This document shows, in pieces, positions 15,774 to 23,773 of a stretch of 64,000 bases of DNA. Every line of letters begins with the position of its first letter. The stretch's first letter is position 1. Source of the stretch: Planctomycetota bacterium (GTDB taxonomy: Bacteria; Planctomycetota; Phycisphaerae; Phycisphaerales; UBA1924); contig JAGWZK010000005.1 of assembly GCA_018968885.1 (NCBI GenBank), positions 62,001 through 126,000 of the forward strand. Reading direction: 5' to 3'. The translations under genes were made by a program, and so were the position numbers. The notes below the pieces were generated by a model. That model ran no database searches and was not told the origin of the DNA. It saw nothing but the letters and a program-made list of their open reading frames with translations.

Positions 15774-16325
15774 ATGCAGTGTGCTCCCGGTTCCAAGGAG
15801 TTTGTGCAGAGGGCCGCCGCGATTTCGCTGCTGGTGTTGGATGTGGATGGCACACTGACTGATGGCTCGATTTACGTCGATGATGCTGGGGCCGAGTTCA
15901 AGCGTTTCAATGTGCGCGATGGATTGGGCATCAAGGCCTGGCAGAGGGCGGGCCTGACGGTTGCCATCGTGACAGCGCGTGATGTGCCGAGTGTGAATCA
16001 TCGGGCCAGGCAGTTGGGTATCGATCTGGTCGTGCAGGGGGCTCATCGCAAAGGCGACGCACTTGATTCGCTTTTGAAAGCAACCGGCCTGACCGATGTC
16101 AACGTAGCGTGTATTGGTGATGACTGGATGGATGTGCCGCTGTTTCAACGCGCGGCACTCGCCTTCGCAGTGCCAGAGGCCGATGCGTTCACAAAGTCGC
16201 ATGCGCACGTGGTGACCAACGCACCCGGTGGCGACGGCGCTGTGCGCGAGGCCGTGGAGGCCTTGTTACAGGCAAAAAACCTCCTTGACCATGTCCGCCT
16301 GTCGTTTGCCGGGTTGGGTTCGTAA
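15774..16325 (+). CDS. kdsC: Kdo 8-phosphate phosphatase
   Basis: KdsC is a capless HAD-superfamily phosphatase, usually a tetramer, that removes phosphate from Kdo 8-phosphate. The 183-residue length fits the family. The nucleophile motif LLVLDVDGTLTDG has Asp23 and Asp25, the second motif is VAIVTARD, and the third is GDDWMDVPLF. The KGDALDSLL stretch supplies the conserved lysine. It is directly downstream of kdsD, and the next gene is an LPS-transport protein, so the three form an LPS gene block. Confidence 0.95.
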   Translation: MQCAPGSKEFVQRAAAISLLVLDVDGTLTDGSIYVDDAGAEFKRFNVRDGLGIKAWQRAGLTVAIVTARDVPSVNHRARQLGIDLVVQGAHRKGDALDSLLKATGLTDVNVACIGDDWMDVPLFQRAALAFAVPEADAFTKSHAHVVTNAPGGDGAVREAVEALLQAKNLLDHVRLSFAGLGS

Positions 16326-16340
16326 TCCCCGGCGGTTCAC

Positions 16341-16346
16341 TACTAT
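16341..16346 (+). promoter_or_regulatory. -10-like hexamer for the LptC/LptA-like gene
   Basis: TACTAT, then TGCGG, then ATG 16352. It suggests an internal promoter after kdsC. Confidence 0.45.
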
Positions 16347-16351
16347 TGCGG

Positions 16352-19300
16352 ATGCAGATGAGAGTCAGTCCCGCAGTCAACTCGCGCCCCGGCATGTCGC
16401 GCACGCCCGGCCTGATTCTCGCCGTGGTGACGGGTGTCGTGGGCATTGGCGCGGTGTGGGCTTTCTCATACTTTCTTCGCGTTCCCACACCGCCGCGGCC
16501 TGCCGATACGGGCACCTCAAACAACGTTTCTCCCGGTACTGGATCTGGCACTGGATCCCGTCCCCCTGTCGTGGATCTTTCTGCACCACCGACGCGCACC
16601 CAGGGTGGGGTGGGCACGCGGATTCACAGCAGCAGTGGGGCGACGGTGCAATGGGCCGACAAGAACGACCCGTCGCGACTCGCTGGTGAAATGCGTTACG
16701 TGACCCTCGATCCTTTGGGCGATAAGCGATACAACGTGACCTCGCCGCAAGGATGGATGTTTCTGCGTGATGGCGGTGTGGTCTATCTGGAGGCCAAGGG
16801 CGGCAATGTTTTCATTGCGGATGAGCAGGTGAGCCGTCGTCCCGATTCCGGCACCCTTACCGGGGGTGTCACTATCAAGGTCTTCAAGAAAAAGCCCGAT
16901 GGCTCGCGCCCCGATCCCGCAGTCGATATCGCCTACGCGACCACCACGATGGACACGTTGTCTTTCGATGGCACCACCGGCGAGATATCCACTCCTGATG
17001 TGGTTCGCGCCGTGCTGGACAACGCCACGTTTTCGGGTCGTGGTCTGACCATCATTTTCAACGAACTCAAAGACCGCGTCGAGTATTTTGAGATCCGCGA
17101 GGGTGACAAGCTTGTCATCAAGCCACAGAAGTCACCTCCCGATGCTGCTCCAGCGACTACCCCTGCCGCGGCAAACACTACGTCCGCCAATTCGATTCCT
17201 GTTGCCGCAACTGGCATCGCTGAGCCAGCTTCATCAATCGCTCCAACCCCCGCCCTCGCTCCGGCCCCGATTGCGCGCACGCAGTATCGCGCTGTTTTCG
17301 GCTCTGATGTGCGTCTATCTCAAGGCACCCGTGAGATCAAGAGTGAACAATTGGAAGTCTTCGCCGCGATTTTCAATGGCCGCCTCTCTCCGGATGCCTT
17401 CGGCAATGCTGGAAAGACCACGTCTGCGCCGCCGACATCGTCTACACAGCCGACATCCGATCCGGGCAAAAATCCTTCGGCACCTCCGACAAACGCGGCA
17501 CCCAAGCCCGTCGCTCCATCAGCCGAAAACAACGCGATCGCAACCACTTCGCCCGCTGATGCAGTTCCATCCAACGAACAGGCAGACATCATTCTCACAT
17601 GGTCTGGCCCGCTCGTCGCCCGCACCGTCGATGACTACATCGCCGAACTCGTGAAAGACGACGTCTCGATGCGATTCACCTCACCCATCGGCGGCACCGT
17701 ATACATTGATGATCCTTCCGCCGGCGCTCGCGGTACGGCGCCTGTCATCAATTACTTTGCCACCCGCCGCGAAGTCGCCATGAATTCCCCTGCCCCTCGG
17801 GGAGTTTCGCTGGATCTTAAAGACAACGGCACGGTGCTGGGCCAATCGCTGGCCCTGAACCTCAACACGGGCGTCGCGCATGCCCGCGGCCCCGGCACTA
17901 TTACCGGAATACTCGCGACTGCCGCGACCAAACCCGCCGACACTAACAACGCTTCGGCGAGTTCTGCCGCTGCCACCTCAGAACTTGTTCCTGCAACGCA
18001 GCCGCAGACGATTCAATGGACCGATCAGGCCGATTTTGTTTTTGCGATGCGCGAGGGCCGGGTCAGCAACCAATTGCAAGAAGCGATTCTCTCTGGCGCG
18101 GTGCAGGCCAGGGGCGATGGTTCGCAAATTGATGCGGGCTGGCTCCACGCGACCTTCGCAACGGATGCAACTGGGTCGAGGATTTCGCGGCTGGAAGCCA
18201 AAGACAACGTCCTCGCCTCGGATGCATCGGGTGGAACACTCGCCGGTCAGAATGTGCAGGTTGCGTTTACTACAGATGCCAAGGGCAATGCGGTGCCAGA
18301 CCGCCTTATCGCGCGAAACGCCGCCAAAGCCACTCGCGGCGAAGATCTTGTCGAGGGCGGCGTGATCGATGCCCGCCTTGGCCTGAACAAAGACGGCAAA
18401 TCTGAAATCAAGACCCTCACCGCCCGCGAATCCGCTCACGTGCAATCCGCCGATGGAGTAGATGCCCGAGGGCATGAGATTACCTTTGATGTTCCCACCC
18501 AGCGTGCGCGGCTTACTGGCCGCGGTAATGTCGATGCCACCGCCACCAAAGACGCTACCTCCATCAGCGGCCCGATCGTCGAGGTCGATGGCGTGGCACG
18601 CACCATCGGCGTCCCCGGTCCCGGACTTCTCACTCATGTGCAGCCGGCGTTAAAGGATGGTTTCGTCCCCAAGGTTGAGGCCCGCTGGACCACCTCCATG
18701 ACGTTTGACGATCGCAAGGGCGACGCGGCACTCGTGGGAACCGTGCAGACGGTGTGGACACCCGATGCCATCAGCACAGATAAGGTCAACGGCGAGACGA
18801 TCACCATCGCTCTCACGCCTGCTCCAGCAGATCAGGCCCCATCCGCCACATCACCTGGTGCTGATGGAAAAAGTGCTGCGCCCAAGGCAGCTCCTCGCGA
18901 AGTATTGCGAGCCATCGCTCGCGGTACGGAGAATGCGCCCGCCAGCATGGAATCTCGCCGCGTCGTCTCTGCCGCTGATCGCACGCTGGCTTCACTCACC
19001 TTCATCCAAGGCACAAACATCGATGCCGACAACGTGGCCCAGACGTTGACCGTTCCCGGCTCTGGCAAGCTGCTTTCGGTGGATCGCCGCCAATCAACGC
19101 CGCCTGCCGCAAACTCGTCAGATCCCTTCGCTCAATCGCGCGGTCAAGGAGATGCCCTATTCACATGGTCTGATTCGATGACCGCATTTCGAGCTCAAGA
19201 TCGCGCCGAGATGCACGGCAATGTGCAGGTCGTTCACCTCCGCGCTGGCGATGCTGAACCCACGGAACTCCGCTCGCGTGATCTCACCGCCACCCTCCGC

Positions 19301-19606
19301 CAGAACGCCTCATCCAGCGAATCGTCAACATCACCCGGCGGACTCTCTGGTGGGGCTTCACTCTCTCAACTCATCGCCACTGGCAACGTCTGGGCTCGCA
19401 GCTCAACCAAGCGTGAAATGACGAGTGATCGAATGGTCTACGACGCGGTGCAGGGTGTGATGGTCCTCACCGCAGATGACGACCGTGATGTCACCGTCTT
19501 TGATCCTGCGGCACGTGCGCCACTCACCAGCAAGGCCATCGAGTGGGACTTGAAAAAGGACCGCGTCCGCATCGTCGCCCCAGGATCAATTTCCACAGGG
19601 CGCTGA
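16352..19606 (+). CDS. giant LptC/LptA-like LPS transport protein
   Basis: The 1084-residue product is anchored by one N-terminal membrane segment (about 22-44) and should extend into the periplasm. An LptC-like part (about 90-260) is followed by several LptA/OstA-like beta-strand units separated by Ala/Pro/Ser/Thr-rich linkers. Examples are the AILSGAVQARGDG unit, the RARLTGRGNVDAT unit, and a C-terminal one with RAEMHGNVQVVHL and TSDRMVYDAVQG. E. coli LptC and LptA are each under 200 residues, so this protein could span most of the LPS bridge by itself. It follows kdsD and kdsC. Start ATG 16352 is supported by TACTAT 5 nt upstream; TTG 16346 and ATG 16358 are alternatives. Domain assignment is from strand patterns, not a search. 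Confidence 0.75.
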   Translation: MQMRVSPAVNSRPGMSRTPGLILAVVTGVVGIGAVWAFSYFLRVPTPPRPADTGTSNNVSPGTGSGTGSRPPVVDLSAPPTRTQGGVGTRIHSSSGATVQWADKNDPSRLAGEMRYVTLDPLGDKRYNVTSPQGWMFLRDGGVVYLEAKGGNVFIADEQVSRRPDSGTLTGGVTIKVFKKKPDGSRPDPAVDIAYATTTMDTLSFDGTTGEISTPDVVRAVLDNATFSGRGLTIIFNELKDRVEYFEIREGDKLVIKPQKSPPDAAPATTPAAANTTSANSIPVAATGIAEPASSIAPTPALAPAPIARTQYRAVFGSDVRLSQGTREIKSEQLEVFAAIFNGRLSPDAFGNAGKTTSAPPTSSTQPTSDPGKNPSAPPTNAAPKPVAPSAENNAIATTSPADAVPSNEQADIILTWSGPLVARTVDDYIAELVKDDVSMRFTSPIGGTVYIDDPSAGARGTAPVINYFATRREVAMNSPAPRGVSLDLKDNGTVLGQSLALNLNTGVAHARGPGTITGILATAATKPADTNNASASSAAATSELVPATQPQTIQWTDQADFVFAMREGRVSNQLQEAILSGAVQARGDGSQIDAGWLHATFATDATGSRISRLEAKDNVLASDASGGTLAGQNVQVAFTTDAKGNAVPDRLIARNAAKATRGEDLVEGGVIDARLGLNKDGKSEIKTLTARESAHVQSADGVDARGHEITFDVPTQRARLTGRGNVDATATKDATSISGPIVEVDGVARTIGVPGPGLLTHVQPALKDGFVPKVEARWTTSMTFDDRKGDAALVGTVQTVWTPDAISTDKVNGETITIALTPAPADQAPSATSPGADGKSAAPKAAPREVLRAIARGTENAPASMESRRVVSAADRTLASLTFIQGTNIDADNVAQTLTVPGSGKLLSVDRRQSTPPAANSSDPFAQSRGQGDALFTWSDSMTAFRAQDRAEMHGNVQVVHLRAGDAEPTELRSRDLTATLRQNASSSESSTSPGGLSGGASLSQLIATGNVWARSSTKREMTSDRMVYDAVQGVMVLTADDDRDVTVFDPAARAPLTSKAIEWDLKKDRVRIVAPGSISTGR

Positions 19607-19634
19607 AGTTGAGCTGAATCGTTGAGAAATCGGT

Positions 19635-20198
19635 TTACGCCGTGGTGCGATCGACCATCCGGTATGACTCGCGCTCGCCTCTGCCGCGAACTGGGTAATC
19701 CTTCCGCAGGGGGTGCCCGGGGAACTCTTCCCAAGTGAGGATTCGCCGCAGATCCGGGTGCCCGTCAAAGCGGATGCCGAACATGTCAAAGACTTCACGC
19801 TCGGGCCACTCGGCCCCCGCCCAGAGGTCGCAGGCAGAGCGAATGTGGAGCGCCGGATCATCCACGATGCCATCGGTCGGAATCGAGGGATTCAGGAAAG
19901 TCTTGACATAAAACCGATCTTCGCGGCTGAAGGATTCGATGATGTACACCACCGCGAACCGCCCGGGCATCGGCGTCGGATAGTTCAAGTAGTCAATGCC
20001 CACCACATCAGAGAGGAAGTTGTAGTTCAACTTCGCATCGTTCTTGCACGCCGCCAGCACATCGTGCAGGTCTGTGGGCTCGACGATCAGCGTGGATTCG
20101 CCACGAAACTCTGTGGCCTTGAACTTCCGCATGGGAAAGAGGGCCTTGAGCACGGCAAAGTTGGGGTGATCCAGGGTGGGCTTGGTCGCTTCTGACAT
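19635..20198 (-). CDS. nuoC: NADH-quinone oxidoreductase subunit C
   Basis: NuoC (30-kDa subunit) is part of the peripheral arm of respiratory complex I. The 187-residue product shows the family signature ERxxxDMFGIRFDGHPDLRRIL as EREVFDMFGIRFDGHPDLRR (about 138-157), then WEEFPGHPLRKDYPVRG. The N-terminal half has NYNFLSDVVGIDYL. No other nuo gene lies in the window, although nuoC is normally in a nuo operon. Start ATG 20198 has TACCCT 8 nt upstream and no Shine-Dalgarno. The gene converges with the LptC-like gene (28 nt between them). Confidence 0.95.
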   Translation of the reverse strand: MSEATKPTLDHPNFAVLKALFPMRKFKATEFRGESTLIVEPTDLHDVLAACKNDAKLNYNFLSDVVGIDYLNYPTPMPGRFAVVYIIESFSREDRFYVKTFLNPSIPTDGIVDDPALHIRSACDLWAGAEWPEREVFDMFGIRFDGHPDLRRILTWEEFPGHPLRKDYPVRGRGERESYRMVDRTTA

Positions 20199-20206
20199 AG
20201 GCCCAG

Positions 20207-20212
20207 AGGGTA
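20207..20212 (-). promoter_or_regulatory. -10-like hexamer for nuoC
   Basis: TACCCT on the minus strand, 8 nt before ATG 20198, supporting transcription of nuoC on its own. Confidence 0.45.
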
Positions 20213-20283
20213 TGGCCTCAATAGCTCGCGCGGCAGGAATTCTGAGATTCTGAGCTGGCTGTTTCTGTGCCCAATTTCATCGT

Positions 20284-21399
20284 TCACTTGGCTCCGGCGT
20301 TTTCCCGAAACGACGGAGGCGCTTTGGCTGAGAAATAGGTGAAAACTTTCCCGTCGTAGCGGCATGACCCTGCATCGACACTTCCAAACCAAATGTTCCC
20401 CGCTTTGTCTTCCAGCATGCAATAGACGGTGGCGCTTCCCAGTCCATCTTTCTTGGTAATGTGCTTGAATGACTTGCCGTCGTACGTGCTGGCGCCGCCG
20501 CTATTCTCATCGCCAAAGCGTCCGGGGTGACCTAACCAGACATTCCCGGCTCGGTCGACAATCATCGAACCGACGAAATCATCCAGCAGCCCTTCCTTGG
20601 TGGTGAAAGTCTGCAGTGCCTTGCCGTCGTAGCGGAACGCCCCCTGCTGACCGCCAAACCAGATCGCTCCTGATTTCTCGATCGCGATCGAGCGGATGTT
20701 CACAAACGCTCTTCCCACGGTGTCAGAGAAATTGGAGAAGGTCTTGCCGTCATAGGAAGAAATGCCTCCCTGGGTTCCAAACCAGATGCGCCCCGAGGAA
20801 TCCTGAGCGATCGCGTATACCGAGTTGTGAATCAGCCCGTCCTTGGTCGTGAATGTGGTCATCACCTTACCGTCGTAACGGCTGACGCCGCCGTCGGTCG
20901 CCAACCAGATATTCCCATCGCGATCTTCCAAGATCCACAAAACACTGTTGTTTCCCAGTCCCTCTTTGTCAGTGAATCTTGTGAACGACTTCCCGTCAAA
21001 GCGCGACGCGCCGCCAGTGATAGAGCCGAACCAGAGCGATCCTGTGCGGTCTTCGGTCAATGAGAAGATGCGCCGCTTGTCGATGCCGATTTCTTCGCTG
21101 AAATTGGTGAACTCCTTGCCGTCGTAGCGGATCGGCCCGCCGAATGTGGCGAACCAGATGTTGCCAGCGCGATCTTCGCGGATGTTGCGGATGATCACCC
21201 GCGGCATGTACGTGGTTGATTTGGCGCCGGTCGGCGTGAAGTAGGGATCGGGCGTCGTTGGCTGCCCAATCTGCGCCGCTTCCTGAGCAGGCTCTTTGAC
21301 GGGATCATTCGCGGAAGATTGGGGTGATGTCGGTTGAGCGAGTGCGGTGCAAAGAGCCAATTCGCACCCGATCATCAACACGCAAGCGGTAGTTTTCAT
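20284..21399 (-). CDS. exported seven-repeat propeller (Reg_prop type)
   Basis: The 371-residue product has a signal peptide (about 1-22: MKTTACVLMIGCELALCTAL). It then carries seven copies of a roughly 40-residue repeat with consensus DRxGNIWFGTxGGxSRYDGKxFTxF. These are the two-component-regulator-propeller repeats that form the sensor domain of hybrid kinases. Seven copies fit one closed beta-propeller. No membrane segment, kinase or receiver domain follows. The start ATG 21399 is preferred over the open frame to 21522 because GGAGAG lies 6 nt upstream and the signal peptide begins there. Function is unknown; a periplasmic ligand-binding role is inferred. Confidence 0.85.
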   Translation of the reverse strand: MKTTACVLMIGCELALCTALAQPTSPQSSANDPVKEPAQEAAQIGQPTTPDPYFTPTGAKSTTYMPRVIIRNIREDRAGNIWFATFGGPIRYDGKEFTNFSEEIGIDKRRIFSLTEDRTGSLWFGSITGGASRFDGKSFTRFTDKEGLGNNSVLWILEDRDGNIWLATDGGVSRYDGKVMTTFTTKDGLIHNSVYAIAQDSSGRIWFGTQGGISSYDGKTFSNFSDTVGRAFVNIRSIAIEKSGAIWFGGQQGAFRYDGKALQTFTTKEGLLDDFVGSMIVDRAGNVWLGHPGRFGDENSGGASTYDGKSFKHITKKDGLGSATVYCMLEDKAGNIWFGSVDAGSCRYDGKVFTYFSAKAPPSFRENAGAK

Positions 21400-21599
21400 G
21401 GGACTCTCCGAGGCCGCGCCGATCCAGTGAGCGAATGCCCATTCATCGTGGCGGGTTCCAACATACCGCTGTGGCAACCAAACTGTTCGCACGATCGGTG
21501 TGCAACCGCCGCGAGTTACCAAATCGTGACAGAGGGTGCGATCGTGGAGCCGAATTCACAGCAACCAATCTAGGCGATGCTCAGAACCCCGGAAAGTCA

Positions 21600-22130
21600 T
21601 CACGGCGCAGGCCAAACGCACGGCACTTCAACGTCAGGCATCTTCATGCTGCCCACCGTTTCCTTGGCATTGTTCACCATCACACACGCCACCTGCGGAT
21701 GCTGGCCAAAGGCGTGCCGCGCCCGCTCCATATGTTGGGCCCGGTGCACCAGCATCGATTCTGTCAGCAGAGCTGCCGGGTCCAAGGCCAGCCGCAGATT
21801 GGGATGAGCCCGTAGCGCAGCCAGCGTCGATGGCACATCCGAAATCAGATGGTTTGCCTCCGGCCTCAGGCACACCGTACAACCAGTTGTCCCGGACCAC
21901 TCCAGCGCGGCATGGATCATTTCCGTGGCCGCCCCCCGTGCCGCGGCACTCCAACTCAGCACCCCATCCCCGGGCGGGCCCAACTCAAAAACCAGATTCT
22001 TCACCCCAGCACTTTCACCCATCGCTCTCGCTTCGTCCAGAAAGCCCAGCCCATCCAAGCCCAAAGGTGTTCGAACCCATACCCCCCACGGGCCACCCTC
22101 CGAGCGCAACATGCTGATACTGCTGGACAT
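21600..22130 (-). CDS. small protein resembling sugar-isomerase TIM barrels
   Basis: The 176-residue product shows a weak likeness to the xylose isomerase-like TIM-barrel family. LRPEANHLISDVPSTLAAL then HPNLRLALDPAALLTES resembles the glutamate- and aspartate-bearing strands (ExN and LDxxH) of that family. The usual His is not clear, and the protein is about 100 residues shorter than a full barrel, so it may be a reduced or degenerate relative. TACTTT lies 6 nt before ATG 22130. A 200-nt gap with no gene seen separates it from the propeller gene. Confidence 0.5.
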   Translation of the reverse strand: MSSSISMLRSEGGPWGVWVRTPLGLDGLGFLDEARAMGESAGVKNLVFELGPPGDGVLSWSAAARGAATEMIHAALEWSGTTGCTVCLRPEANHLISDVPSTLAALRAHPNLRLALDPAALLTESMLVHRAQHMERARHAFGQHPQVACVMVNNAKETVGSMKMPDVEVPCVWPAP

Positions 22131-22136
22131 GAGAAG

Positions 22137-22142
22137 AAAGTA
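22137..22142 (-). promoter_or_regulatory. -10-like hexamer for the TIM-barrel-like gene
   Basis: TACTTT on the minus strand, followed by CTTCTC and ATG 22130. Confidence 0.4.
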
Positions 22143-22288
22143 GCCGGTTCAGGTGGTTTCGTCACCCTTGTTGCAACCACAGGCACAAGTTTTGCGTTTC
22201 TCAACCTGCTCGAAGTCTCGGCCGCGAAGGTCTCAATCAGTTACACAGTGCAGGCCTCGCACCCGAACACACCGATGAAGGGTTCATC

Positions 22289-22663
22289 ATGGATCGATCT
22301 GGCTGGTGGTCATCTGAATCGTTGTTTGGCATGGCTGTTCCTGAGCAGGATGCTCCGGACTCTGGCGTGCTCGCCCTAGATGAACCCGTCGAAGCGGCCC
22401 CGGGAGAGGGGCTCTTCGTTGCTCATGGTTCCGCGGCGGTGGCCCCGCCCCTTACCGAATCCATGACCCACGCCGAACTCCTCGAAGAGATTCTTGCGCG
22501 AACACCCACGGCACAAGTTGCCTATCTTGGCCGATTCTCCACGCAGAAGCTGCGCGACTATCTCGATCATCTCATCGTCGCCATGTCTCCCCGTGAGCAG
22601 CGTATGGTCTGGGTCCGCCGGGGTGATACTCCCGCCATCATCGCGTGCGATTCACTGCTGTGA
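22289..22663 (+). CDS. conserved-looking small protein, unknown function
   Basis: The 124-residue product has an acidic N-terminal half with low-complexity stretches. A compact, well-formed C-terminal half (about 55-124) contains MTHAELLEEILARTPTAQ, FSTQKLRDYLDHLIVAMSP and REQRMVWVRRGDTPAIIACD. The latter could be a small helical domain ending in a beta hairpin. It has no signal peptide, membrane segment or metal motif. GAAGGG at 22277-22282 acts as Shine-Dalgarno for ATG 22289. It converges with the zinc-ribbon membrane protein gene, only 3 nt away. I do not recognise the family. Confidence 0.65.
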   Translation: MDRSGWWSSESLFGMAVPEQDAPDSGVLALDEPVEAAPGEGLFVAHGSAAVAPPLTESMTHAELLEEILARTPTAQVAYLGRFSTQKLRDYLDHLIVAMSPREQRMVWVRRGDTPAIIACDSLL

Positions 22664-22666
22664 CTT

Positions 22667-23368
22667 TCAACTGTTGATTCTGGTATCCGTCCCGCACTCC
22701 GGGCACTTCTCGCTCGTCAACCCCTCTAACCGATACCCACATTTCGGACACACGCCGCGGCGGAGCTTCCTCTCGCGTTCCGCCCATCGCCACTCTCGAA
22801 CACTTGTCGGCACGCAGAGCAGTCCATATCCGATAAGCAGGGCCACCAGAATCGAAATCACATTGCATACCCACCCCAGCCACAATCGCTGCGATCGCGT
22901 CGCATCGGTCACGCGCAGTCCCATCGACAGATCATCATCCGCCAGCACACGCAGCTGCACATATTCATCTACCGCCGCGCGGCGGATCGCTTGTTCGGCG
23001 CTCGGATCCGGTAAGGCCGATTCAATCGAGATGATGTGGCGTATTCTCGTCTCTACAGCAAACGGCCACCCGATCGGATCGACGCTGGTCTGATAGCGCA
23101 CCGCCCAGGCCCCACCCTGTCCTCCGCTCAAGAGCCGCGTGGCACGATCCCAACTCTCGCCGTTGGGGTCGCTGGCCTTCATGCCGGTTCTGGTTTGCTC
23201 GACCAGCACCGGGTCGTGGTACACCCGCGGAGCGAACACGCGTCCGCCGCCGGTTCCCAGCCATAACGCCATCCACACGAGAAGTGCAAAAAATGCCAGA
23301 AATGGCGCGCCCGCCCAGCGCCAGTCGCGGCGGCGTGTTTCAGTTGGTGATGTTGATGGATCGGCCAC
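22667..23368 (-). CDS. two-pass membrane protein with C-terminal zinc ribbon
   Basis: The 233-residue product has a transmembrane segment at about 19-38, an extracytoplasmic stretch of about 120 residues, and a second segment at about 163-185. A basic cytoplasmic tail then ends in a zinc ribbon: CPKCGYRLEGL followed by CPECGT (about 208-228). This layout recurs at 31986-32657. Such CPxCGY-tailed membrane proteins are typical of planctomycete genomes, but no function is known to me. The start is GTG 23368, with TAGGAT 6 nt upstream and no Shine-Dalgarno. Confidence 0.75.
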   Translation of the reverse strand: MADPSTSPTETRRRDWRWAGAPFLAFFALLVWMALWLGTGGGRVFAPRVYHDPVLVEQTRTGMKASDPNGESWDRATRLLSGGQGGAWAVRYQTSVDPIGWPFAVETRIRHIISIESALPDPSAEQAIRRAAVDEYVQLRVLADDDLSMGLRVTDATRSQRLWLGWVCNVISILVALLIGYGLLCVPTSVREWRWAERERKLRRGVCPKCGYRLEGLTSEKCPECGTDTRINS

Positions 23369-23374
23369 GCCTTC

Positions 23375-23380
23375 ATCCTA
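23375..23380 (-). promoter_or_regulatory. -10-like hexamer for the zinc-ribbon membrane protein
   Basis: TAGGAT on the minus strand, 6 nt before GTG 23368. Confidence 0.45.
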
Positions 23381-23435
23381 CTCACACGATGACTCAGACC
23401 CACTCACGCGGCGTTCCACAGGCCTTACCCTAACG

Positions 23436-23441
23436 TACACT
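23436..23441 (+). promoter_or_regulatory. -10-like hexamer for gatCA
   Basis: TACACT, then CCGCC, then GTG 23447. A second candidate, TACCCT, lies at 23427-23432. Confidence 0.45.
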
Positions 23442-23446
23442 CCGCC

Positions 23447-23773
23447 GTGAGCGCGCATTTTTCATCTCGTCCTGATCCCATCTCTCTGGATGAAGTCCGT
23501 AAGGTGGCTTCTCTCTCTCGTCTTGCCCTCAATGATGCGCAGCTGCAAACCGCTCAGCACGATCTCGCGGCGGTGCTTGACTACATGACGCGCCTGCAGT
23601 CCCTCGACCTGAAAAACGTCCAACTCCTCACCAGCATTGCCGGTGAGAACGCGCGTCTCAATGCCGATACTCCCGGCCCAACTCTTACGAACGATCAGCT
23701 CCTGGCCATGGCCCCCGACACCATGCCTCCATTCATCAAAGTTCCCAAAGTCATGGGCGAGGGCTCGGCATGA
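23447..23773 (+). CDS. gatC: Asp/Glu-tRNA amidotransferase subunit C
   Basis: GatC stabilises the GatCAB complex that converts Glu-tRNA(Gln) and/or Asp-tRNA(Asn) to the amidated forms. The 108-residue product has the family opening VRKVASLSRLAL as DEVRKVASLSRLALND (about 14-29), then LAAVLDYMTRLQSLD and the C-terminal belt region. The start is GTG 23447, with a -10-like hexamer immediately upstream. The stop overlaps the gatA start by 4 nt (ATGA), so the two are translationally coupled. gatB is not in the window. Confidence 0.93.
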   Translation: MSAHFSSRPDPISLDEVRKVASLSRLALNDAQLQTAQHDLAAVLDYMTRLQSLDLKNVQLLTSIAGENARLNADTPGPTLTNDQLLAMAPDTMPPFIKVPKVMGEGSA

